Below are positions 1-5,643 of a stretch of 5,914 nucleotides of DNA, one piece after another (within the stretch, counting starts at the first letter, position 1; each line of letters opens with the position of its first letter). The DNA is taken from the NCBI GenBank assembly GCA_002401945.1, contig NVUP01000024.1:29742-35655 (forward strand). The letters run 5' to 3'. This stretch comes from Paracoccaceae bacterium (GTDB lineage: Bacteria; Pseudomonadota; Alphaproteobacteria; Rhodobacterales; Rhodobacteraceae). Under the pieces are notes generated by a model, which ran no database searches, was not told where the DNA came from, and saw nothing but the letters and a program-made list of their open reading frames with translations. The position numbers were made by a program, and so were the translations under genes.

Positions 1-835
1 GTTTTGTGAATCCATCGCCAACCCCGGTGGCTATGTCACCGACATTCGCGCCTTGGCTGATATATCGGACGCAGCCGGCATTCCATTGATCGTCGATAAC
101 ACCTCGGCCACGCCGTATCTGTGCCGCCCAATCGAGCAGGGTGCGACATTGGTGGTGCATTCAACCACCAAATACCTGACTGGCAACGGCACTGTCACCG
201 GTGGCTGCATTGTCGATTCTGGGAAATTTGACTGGTCGGCCAGTGATAAATTTCCCTCGCTCAGCCAACCCGAGACCGCCTATCACGGGCTCAAGTTCCA
301 CGAGACCTTTGGGCCGCTGGCCTTTACACTTCACGGCATTGCCATTGGGTTACGCGATTTGGGCATGACCATGAACCCGCAGGGGGCGCATTATACGCTG
401 ATGGGGATCGAGACCCTGAGCCTGCGTATGCAGCGCCATGTGGAAAATGCCGAGACCGTGGCGACCTGGCTGGAGAAGGATCCAAGGGTCGATTACGTGA
501 CCTATGCCGGTCTGCCCTCGTCGCCCTATTATGACCGCGCCAAGCGCTGTTATCCCAAAGGCGCTGGCGGATTGTTCACCTTTGCCATCAAGGGCGGCTA
601 TGACGCCTGTATCAAGCTGGTGAACTCGTTGGAGATTTTCAGCCATGTTGCCAACCTCGGAGATACGCGGTCGCTGATCATCCACTCGGCCTCGACCACC
701 CACCGGCAGTTGTCGGCGGAACAACTTGAGGCCGCAGGCGCTGGCCCCAACGTGGTGCGCCTGTCCATCGGCATCGAAGATCCAAAAGATCTGATCGCTG
801 ATCTGGACCAAGCACTCACCAAGGCCTGCAGTTAA
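1..835 (+). CDS. metY: O-acetylhomoserine sulfhydrylase (O-acetylhomoserine aminocarboxypropyltransferase), 5'-truncated by window edge
   Basis: This is a PLP-dependent enzyme of the Cys/Met metabolism fold. It condenses O-acetylhomoserine with sulfide (or methanethiol) to give homocysteine (or methionine) in the cytoplasm. The reading frame is open from base 2, giving 277 residues before TAA at 833-835. Family members are about 420-430 aa, so roughly 150 N-terminal residues lie outside the window, and the TTG at 53 is internal, not a start. Visible signatures, numbered from the first codon, are ESIANPGG (3-10), the PLP-ring Asp in VDNTSATPYLCRP (D32), and the Schiff-base lysine in VVHSTTKY (K57, codon 170-172). 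Further on come GIETLSLRM, LGDTRSLIIHSASTTHRQL, and the C-terminal VRLSIGIED, whose Arg (R253) is expected to bind the substrate carboxylate. The segment around 95-145 (FGPLAFTLHG...GIETLSLRMQRHVENA) and the IIHSASTTHRQL motif favour O-acetylhomoserine sulfhydrylase over cystathionine gamma-synthase or methionine gamma-lyase. Nothing in the visible part looks broken. The symbol follows common usage; other annotations use different names for this enzyme. Confidence 0.93.
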   Translation, partial: FCESIANPGGYVTDIRALADISDAAGIPLIVDNTSATPYLCRPIEQGATLVVHSTTKYLTGNGTVTGGCIVDSGKFDWSASDKFPSLSQPETAYHGLKFHETFGPLAFTLHGIAIGLRDLGMTMNPQGAHYTLMGIETLSLRMQRHVENAETVATWLEKDPRVDYVTYAGLPSSPYYDRAKRCYPKGAGGLFTFAIKGGYDACIKLVNSLEIFSHVANLGDTRSLIIHSASTTHRQLSAEQLEAAGAGPNVVRLSIGIEDPKDLIADLDQALTKACS

Positions 836-854
836 ATTTAACTGACACCAATAC

Positions 855-884
855 AAAAGGCCGGGCAAACAGCCCGGCCTTTTT
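855..884. terminator. Bidirectional Rho-independent terminator between convergent genes
   Basis: The stem AAAAGGCCGGGC (855-866) pairs perfectly with GCCCGGCCTTTT (872-883) around a 5-nt loop AAACA. That gives 8 G-C pairs plus 4 A-T pairs, with one more T at 884. On the + strand the hairpin starts 19 bases after the sulfhydrylase stop codon and ends in a T-run. On the - strand it ends in a T-run (complement of 855-858) and lies directly after the TAG of the SIMPL gene at 886-888. One element can therefore terminate transcription from both sides. Confidence 0.93.
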
Positions 885-885
885 G

Positions 886-1608
886 CTACTCCGCTTCGGA
901 TGCTGCGATACCAAATACCACAGAGACATTATGTGAAAAACTCAGCTCACCGGTCGCTATAGGCATCGCAGAACTGCGCGCCATTTCCATTGCCATCGGC
1001 GGGCGTCCGCCACCATTACCACCCTGGTCGGTAATCGAAAACACCGCCCCCAGGGTCAAACCTGCCGCCGCCGCCAGTTGCTCGGCCTTGCGAATGGCAT
1101 CTTTGACAGCTGCGCCGCGAATCTGATCTTGAACGCCCCCGGGATCCTGCACTGCAAATCGCAGCCCGCGAAACTGGTTTGCTCCGACCCGCAGAACCTG
1201 ATCCAGCACCTCACCCAATTTGTCCAAATCGCGCACCCGCAACTGCAGCGTATTGCTGGCGATAAAACTGGTGATTTTTCGCTCTTTGCCGCTGCCGTAA
1301 GACCCGGATTGCGACCAATTCGGAGTAATCGAAATTTGCTGCGTTTGCATATCCTCAGGTTCGATCCCAGCGCTATGCAATTGGTCAATCACTGCCACCA
1401 TTGTTTTTGACACTGCCGTCATTGCGTCTACCGCCTCGGCAGCTTCATCACTCACGCCCAGGGTAATCAGAGCCAGCGACGGCGGCACCTGAAGTCGGGC
1501 CTCGCCAGTGACTGAGATATACCGCTGCGACGTTGGATCAGCGGCCCACCCGACCCCGGCAGACAGTGCCAACACCAAAGCCGAAATTACAAATCTCTTA
1601 CTTTTCAT
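886..1608 (-). CDS. SIMPL domain (DUF541 / BP26-like) periplasmic protein
   Basis: This is a 240-residue secreted protein of the SIMPL/DUF541 family, which includes the Brucella 26-kDa periplasmic immunogenic protein BP26 and E. coli YggE. The molecular function of the family is poorly defined; roles in envelope or oxidative stress have been proposed. From the ATG at 1608, residues 1-22 form a Sec signal peptide: basic MKSKR, hydrophobic core FVISALVLALSAGVG, and cleavage probably after A22 or A23 (GWA/ADP). The mature protein has the family pattern: VTGEARLQVPP near 33-43, LITLGV at 48-53, the TQQISITPNW strand at 89-98, the helix KDAIRKAEQLAAAAGL at 169-184, and the terminal strand TGELSFSHNVSVVFGI at 219-234. 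A Gly/Met-rich stretch (about 196-216) precedes the last strand. A TTG at 1626 would add six residues, but a good AGGGAG ribosome site overlaps that extension, so the ATG is preferred. The gene is divergent from the large membrane protein gene and shares a terminator with the sulfhydrylase; no functional partner is evident. Confidence 0.9.
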   Translation of the reverse strand: MKSKRFVISALVLALSAGVGWAADPTSQRYISVTGEARLQVPPSLALITLGVSDEAAEAVDAMTAVSKTMVAVIDQLHSAGIEPEDMQTQQISITPNWSQSGSYGSGKERKITSFIASNTLQLRVRDLDKLGEVLDQVLRVGANQFRGLRFAVQDPGGVQDQIRGAAVKDAIRKAEQLAAAAGLTLGAVFSITDQGGNGGGRPPMAMEMARSSAMPIATGELSFSHNVSVVFGIAASEAE

Positions 1609-1779
1609 ACTATAGCTCCCTTTCAATCACGTTAAATGAGATCAACAATTGCCTCTGGCAAGGCCAATCATGTGTGTTTTCCTTTTCCTCGGCGGCCTCC
1701 TGCTCTAGAGTTGGATTGCAAGCCGACATGGTTGCAACACTGTCGTGGGCACTAACGATTTGGATGGTCTGACCACATC
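1609..1779. promoter_or_regulatory. Divergent intergenic region with a small perfect dyad (putative promoters/operator)
   Basis: This region of about 170 bp separates two divergently transcribed genes and must hold both promoters. I see no convincing sigma70 pair on either strand. The best structured element is the perfect dyad TTGCC-TCT-GGCAA at 1649-1661, about 40 bp upstream of the SIMPL start. It could be a repressor site or a weak -35 (TTGCCA on the - strand, followed 18 nt later by ATTTAA). On the + side, TTGCAA (1732-1737) and TAACGA (1753-1758) have a short 15-nt spacer and make only a poor promoter. The only ribosome-site-like sequence before the + gene is GGATGG at 1762-1767, 12 nt from the ATG, which is far and weak. 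All assignments here are tentative. Confidence 0.3.
1616..1621 (-). promoter_or_regulatory. Ribosome binding site of the SIMPL gene (decides the start)
   Basis: On the - strand this reads AGGGAG, 7 nt before the ATG at 1608-1606. Its position inside the longer TTG-initiated frame argues that translation begins at the ATG. Confidence 0.8.
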
Positions 1780-4344
1780 ATGAAACCGGGCTTTGCGCTA
1801 TCGCTATCTCCGGATGGCATTTCCCTTTTGCACCGGGCCGCCGGAGGCTGGCGGCTGGTCGGTAGCGTGGAACTCGAATCCTCTGATCTGGCTGCGGCGC
1901 TGGCCAATCTAAGGGCGCAGGCCGAACAATTGGACCCAGGCCCGATATCTTGCAAACTGATTATTCCCAATAGCCAAGTTCGCTATCTGACGGTGGATAC
2001 CGGGCTGGTCGATGACGGGGTCCGAATGGATATGGCGCGCGCCGCACTGGACGGTGCCACGCCGTATGCAGTGACCGAGCTGGCCTTTGATTTATCGCAG
2101 GACGGGCCGCTGACCCATGTGGCGGCGGTTGCCATCGAAACTCTGGAAGAGGCCGAGGTCTTTGCCAACGACCACGGATTTGGCCCCACCAGCTTTGTTG
2201 CGGCACCGGGGGAGATGGCGTTCCTGGGCGAGCCATTCTTTGGCACCGCCCGTGCCGTTCGAGGGACTGACGTCGAACCGGATGGCATAGCTGTGGTGAA
2301 TATCGGCCCGGCAAAAATACCCGAGACCGTCGCTGAGGGGGCAACCAAACCCCAGGTCGAAGCCGCCGAGGTTGATGCGCAACCAATGATGGTGGAGCCC
2401 CAACTCGGCCCATCAGATACGGCGGAACCAAACGGAGCTTCCCGCAGCGATTTCAAGACGGCGCCCATTGTCGCGTTCAGCAGTCGCCGCCACAAGCCAG
2501 AAACGGCAGCGCCACCTTTGCAAGGCGCAAGCCGCGCGTCCTTTCCGTCGGAATTGTCCAGCTCCGCCGCGGACACAGCGCCCCTCCCACAGGGTAGCTC
2601 GGATCTACCTTTGGTTGGAGACGCAATCAGGCCAGAGTCGGTGGCAGGCACAAAAGCGCCTCCTCTGCTGGGCCCAGCCAAATCGGAAACCCCGGCCCCT
2701 TCGACCCAATTGGGTACAGATCCGGATGACGACCCTGCCACAGCGGCACCCATCACAGCCCCCACCAGCCCGACCTTTCTGAGCCGCCGCCAGGCCGGGC
2801 CTGACACGGGCAAGGCACCACAGGCACGGCCAGTGGCGGGTCTCCACCGGACAACAGCCAAAACAGCGACGCAGAGCAATCAAAACGATCCTTTTGCCCT
2901 GCGTGAGCCGTCTGACATTGGCGGTAAACCACGTTTTTTGGGACTGGTGTTGATCGCTGGACTGCTATTGTTTATGGCCGTGGCAGCCGCTTGGGCAGTC
3001 TATTCCAATGGCACCCTATTCTTCGTTGGCCAAAAGGATGGCCCCGAGACCTCCGCAGTTGCGGCCCCTTCTCCAGAACCAACCGAAGCGGCTGACCAAC
3101 CACAGCTGCCCACCACGGCACCAATTCCAGCAGTGGAAACCACCCCGGATCAACTGCCAGAAATCATCGAACCACAGGTCAGCGCCCTGCCGGAAAACCT
3201 GACAGCGCGTGCTGCCCTCTTAATAGACGAAGAAATCCAATCCGCCGCCCTGACCGGCCCTGACATGGCCGTTTTGGATGCACTGCAAGAGCCTGCACAC
3301 ACCGACTTGGATCCCGAAGCTATCGCCGATGGCGTTGCAGAGATACAAGGCGGCGCGCGGCCCGCACTGTCGCAGGCTGCCCAATATGCCGCTGTTGGTA
3401 TTTGGCAGAGCGTACCTCAGGTACCGGAATTGCCCGCAGTGATTGGCCTGGACGCTCTCTATGTCGCCTCAATCGACCACACTGATCTGTCACAGGACGC
3501 GGTAGCACTGCCGCCGACAAATAGTTTCAGCACCGATTCCGAATTGGATTTCATCACGTCTCCGACTGCAGCCGGCAGTGCCTTTGATCTGGATGAACGA
3601 GGCCTGGTGCGTGCAACCCCCGAGGGCACCCTGAACCCCGATGGAGTTATTGTTTATCTGGGCCATCCCAGCACAGTGCCGCCACCAACGCCCAACCGTC
3701 CCGACCCCGAGGCCGAAGCCGAAATCAGTGAACAACAGGCGATACTAGCGCGCCTGCGGCCACGCCTGCGGCCCGGTGATCTGATTGAACGGGCCGAGCG
3801 CGCACAACTGGGCGGTCTCAGTCTTGCCGAACTGGGTCAAAAGCGCCCACGCGCCCGCCCCGCCAGCTCCAGGCCTGCCAATGAAGACAGCTTGCCCACC
3901 ACAGAACAAGCCATTGCCACTTCAGTGGTACCTAAAGCCCGGCCAGTGAACTTTGCCAATCTCGTCGACCGGGCCCAACGCAATACCAACCGCAACACAC
4001 TTGCATCGGCAATGGCCTCAACTGCAGGCATCTTGACCCAACCGACCTCGGTCACGCCAACTGCTGTCGCCCCGGTCACTGTCACGCCGTCAATCCCAAC
4101 GTCCGCCTCGGTCGCCCGACAGGCCACCATGGAAAACGCGATCAACCTACGCAAAGTCAACCTGATCGGCGTCTACGGCACCCCGTCAAATCGCCGTGCG
4201 CTGGTCCGACTGTCCTCGGGGCGCTATAAAAAGGTCAAGGTTGGCGACAGGATTGACGGTGGCCAGGTGGTGGCAATCGGCGACGCCGAACTGCGCTATC
4301 AAAAAGGCGGACGAAACGTGACCTTGAAAATTCCCAAAGGCTAG
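1780..4344 (+). CDS. Bitopic inner-membrane protein: GspL/PilM-like N-domain plus C-terminal GspC/PilP-like homology region
   Basis: This 854-residue protein has no name I can give. Four zones are visible. Residues 1-157 are a folded, presumably cytoplasmic domain; the opening GFALSLSPDGISLLHR, the strand KLIIPNSQVRYLTVD (59-73), ATPYAVTELAFDLS (93-106) and FGPTSFVAAP (134-143) resemble the actin-like part of GspL/PilM platform proteins. Residues 158-385 are Pro/Ala/Ser-rich and probably disordered, with FxSRR repeated at 233-237 and 333-337. Residues 386-408 are a single transmembrane helix (FLGLVLIAGLLLFMAVAAAW...) preceded by basic residues, giving an N-in/C-out topology. Residues 409-785 are a periplasmic Pro-rich region with islands that look conserved (YAAVGIWQ 536-543; FDLDERGLV 602-610; LIERAERAQ 668-676). 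Residues 786-854 form a compact beta domain (VNLIGVYGTPSNRRALVRL, KKVKVGDRIDGGQVVAIG) that matches the GspC homology region/PilP pattern. There is one cysteine (C58). The ATG at 1780 is the only start after the in-frame TAA at 1753, and the protein begins directly at the first strand of the N-domain. The domain assignments are pattern recognition, not search results. No secretin, pilin or ATPase gene is in the window. I recall similar proteins as uncharacterised in Rhodobacterales. Confidence 0.75.
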   Translation: MKPGFALSLSPDGISLLHRAAGGWRLVGSVELESSDLAAALANLRAQAEQLDPGPISCKLIIPNSQVRYLTVDTGLVDDGVRMDMARAALDGATPYAVTELAFDLSQDGPLTHVAAVAIETLEEAEVFANDHGFGPTSFVAAPGEMAFLGEPFFGTARAVRGTDVEPDGIAVVNIGPAKIPETVAEGATKPQVEAAEVDAQPMMVEPQLGPSDTAEPNGASRSDFKTAPIVAFSSRRHKPETAAPPLQGASRASFPSELSSSAADTAPLPQGSSDLPLVGDAIRPESVAGTKAPPLLGPAKSETPAPSTQLGTDPDDDPATAAPITAPTSPTFLSRRQAGPDTGKAPQARPVAGLHRTTAKTATQSNQNDPFALREPSDIGGKPRFLGLVLIAGLLLFMAVAAAWAVYSNGTLFFVGQKDGPETSAVAAPSPEPTEAADQPQLPTTAPIPAVETTPDQLPEIIEPQVSALPENLTARAALLIDEEIQSAALTGPDMAVLDALQEPAHTDLDPEAIADGVAEIQGGARPALSQAAQYAAVGIWQSVPQVPELPAVIGLDALYVASIDHTDLSQDAVALPPTNSFSTDSELDFITSPTAAGSAFDLDERGLVRATPEGTLNPDGVIVYLGHPSTVPPPTPNRPDPEAEAEISEQQAILARLRPRLRPGDLIERAERAQLGGLSLAELGQKRPRARPASSRPANEDSLPTTEQAIATSVVPKARPVNFANLVDRAQRNTNRNTLASAMASTAGILTQPTSVTPTAVAPVTVTPSIPTSASVARQATMENAINLRKVNLIGVYGTPSNRRALVRLSSGRYKKVKVGDRIDGGQVVAIGDAELRYQKGGRNVTLKIPKG
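3751..3774 (+). repeat. 12-bp tandem duplication encoding RLRP-RLRP
   Basis: Two adjacent 12-bp units, CGCCTGCGGCCA and CGCCTGCGGCCC, differ only in the last (synonymous) base. They encode residues 658-665 (RLRPRLRP) of the 854-residue membrane protein. This looks like a recent in-frame duplication that lengthened the basic/proline motif. Related motifs KRPRARP (688-694) and VPKARP (717-722) follow in the same periplasmic linker. Confidence 0.7.
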
Positions 4345-4363
4345 ATATACGCCAGTAGCGTCA

Positions 4364-4396
4364 GCGGAACCGAGTTCTGTTGGTCCATGGTTCCGC
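4364..4396. terminator. Possible hairpin between convergent genes (weak terminator candidate)
   Basis: GCGGAACC (4364-4371) pairs perfectly with GGTTCCGC (4389-4396) across a 17-nt loop. It lies in the 60-bp gap between the convergent stop codons at 4344 and 4405, where termination is expected for both genes. Neither strand has a T-tract after the stem, so it is not a standard intrinsic terminator. It could act with Rho, stabilise a 3' end, or be chance. Confidence 0.35.
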
Positions 4397-4404
4397 CTAA
4401 CTGT

Positions 4405-5499
4405 TTACGCGGCTTCGATCTCGCCATTTTCAATCTGTTCACGCTCAATCGATTCGAACAGGGCCTTAAAGTTACCCTCGCCAAAGCCATCATCACCTTT
4501 GCGCTGGATGAACTCAAAAAAGATCGGCCCAATCACGGTTTTTGAAAAGATCTGCAACAGGATCTTGGTTTCGCCGCCCTCATCAACCCCTTCGCCATCA
4601 ATCAGAATGCCGTTTTTCATCATCCGCTCTTTGGGCTCGTCATGGCCGACCACCCGCTCATAAGACAGATCATAATACGTCTCATTGGGGCCCGGCATGA
4701 ATTTCAGCCCCTTGGCGGCGATCGCATCGGTGCTGGCATAAATATCATCCGAGCCAACTGCGATATGCTGGATACCTTCGCCGTTGTACTTCTTGAGATA
4801 AGCTACAATCTGGCCAGCCTCACCACTGTCCTCGTTGATCGGAATGCGAATGCGGCCACAGGGTGAGGTCAGCGCGCGACTGCGCAATCCAGTGTATTTG
4901 CCCTGGATATCGAAAAAACGGATTTCCTTAAAGTTGAATAAATCCCTGTAAAATTGGAACCACTTGTCCATGTTACCCTTGAACACATTGTGGGTCAGGT
5001 GATCGAGATAAAAGAACCCGTCTCCGCGTGGTTTCGACTGGCAAAGCCACTCAAATTCCTCGTTATAAGGCGAGGTGTCGGAATACTGATCGATGAAATA
5101 GATCAGTGAGCCACCGATCCCCTTGATGGCAGGCACATTCATCGTCTTGTCAGCCGCGTCGTATGGCTCGGCTCCCTTGGTGACCGCATGGTCATAAGCC
5201 TGCTGAGCGTCCACCACCCGCCAGCCCATCGCCGAGGCACAGGGGCCATGTTCGTCAACAAAACGGGCTGCAAAGCTATCTGGCTCATTGTTCAGAATAT
5301 AGGTCACATCACCCTGCTGCCACAGTTCAACGTCTTTGCTTTTGTGACGCGCGGTCAGCGCATAGCCCATGCGGGCAAACAGCTCTCGCAACTGCTGCGG
5401 GTCCGGGCTGGAAAATTCAACAAATTCGAATCCATCAGTACCAGCGGGGTTTTCTTCCGAAATCTTGGATTTTGCAGCGATATGGGGGAACGGACCCAT
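4405..5499 (-). CDS. hppD: 4-hydroxyphenylpyruvate dioxygenase
   Basis: This cytoplasmic non-haem Fe(II) enzyme converts 4-hydroxyphenylpyruvate and O2 to homogentisate and CO2, the second step of tyrosine degradation after transamination. At 364 residues it has the usual bacterial length. It shows the two-domain vicinal-oxygen-chelate layout: an N-terminal half (about 20-150, starting GFEFVEFSSPD) and a catalytic C-terminal half (about 160-350). The iron triad is intact by motif: H167 in LDHLTHNV, H245 in GIQHIAVGSDD, and E329 in PIFFEFIQRKGDD. The signature FFEFIQRKGDDGFGEGNFKA continues into LFESIEREQ at the C-terminus, which forms the gating helix in characterised enzymes. The ATG at 5499 is supported by an ideal AGGAGG 7 nt upstream. 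The stop is TAA at 4405-4407. The gene is convergent with the large membrane protein gene and divergent from an Lrp/AsnC-family regulator, so it is probably monocistronic. No homogentisate dioxygenase or fumarylacetoacetase gene is in view. Length and motifs fit hppD better than the related hydroxymandelate synthases. Confidence 0.97.
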   Translation of the reverse strand: MGPFPHIAAKSKISEENPAGTDGFEFVEFSSPDPQQLRELFARMGYALTARHKSKDVELWQQGDVTYILNNEPDSFAARFVDEHGPCASAMGWRVVDAQQAYDHAVTKGAEPYDAADKTMNVPAIKGIGGSLIYFIDQYSDTSPYNEEFEWLCQSKPRGDGFFYLDHLTHNVFKGNMDKWFQFYRDLFNFKEIRFFDIQGKYTGLRSRALTSPCGRIRIPINEDSGEAGQIVAYLKKYNGEGIQHIAVGSDDIYASTDAIAAKGLKFMPGPNETYYDLSYERVVGHDEPKERMMKNGILIDGEGVDEGGETKILLQIFSKTVIGPIFFEFIQRKGDDGFGEGNFKALFESIEREQIENGEIEAA

Positions 5500-5643
5500 G
5501 GTGTGGCCTCCTGTTTGCGCGGTTCTTAAGTGCCCTCATTGTACTGCAAACCGAATGCTTGTTTTGCGCATAGTTCATCGTGTATGGCTATATTTATACG
5601 CAACATTCACGCCAAAAGGCAGAATAGTGACGGATTCACGCAT
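5500..5643. promoter_or_regulatory. Divergent hppD / Lrp-AsnC control region
   Basis: These 144 bp contain both promoters. For hppD, the - strand has TACAAT at 5543-5538, a good -10 that would give a leader of about 30 nt. No -35 match lies 17-18 nt upstream, which suggests activator dependence. A TTTGC motif occurs three times: TTTGCGC at 5514-5520 (+), TTTGCAG at 5550-5544 (-), and TTTGCGC at 5563-5569 (+). The last two form an inverted pair with GCAAA and TTTGC arms separated by 12 nt, covering the spacer and -35 zone of that candidate promoter. Toward the regulator, the AT-rich stretch GTAT...ATAC (5582-5599) contains TATATT at 5589-5594, with only a poor -35 (TTGCGC, 19-nt spacer). Lrp-family proteins favour AT-rich dyads, so autoregulation from this stretch is plausible but unproven. 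Confidence 0.4.
5507..5512 (-). promoter_or_regulatory. Ribosome binding site of hppD
   Basis: On the - strand this reads AGGAGG, a full match to the anti-16S core, 7 nt before the hppD ATG. It fixes the start codon and predicts strong translation. Confidence 0.9.

Noticed and set aside
350..868. Antisense open frame of 172 codons over the sulfhydrylase gene, running into the terminator
   Set aside because: It overlaps a strongly recognised enzyme frame and the hairpin, and has no domain signature.
1609..1626. Upstream TTG start for the SIMPL gene (six extra residues)
   Set aside because: The extension contains the AGGGAG ribosome site itself, and the signal peptide is normal from the ATG at 1608.
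1983..2879. Long antisense open frame (298 codons, - strand) inside the large membrane protein gene
   Set aside because: Its Ala/Gly/Ser/Val-rich sequence is what the reverse complement of Pro/Ala-rich coding DNA gives. It has no recognisable domain, and the + strand frame has clear family features.
3412..3424. Perfect palindrome GTACCT-C-AGGTAC
   Set aside because: It has a single-base spacer, so no hairpin is possible. It lies within a coding frame and is best explained by chance codon order.
4030..4119. Thr/Val/Pro-rich stretch (SVTP, TVTP) near the end of the membrane protein, considered as a DNA repeat
   Set aside because: The similarity is compositional, with no regular unit length at DNA level; it is part of the disordered linker.
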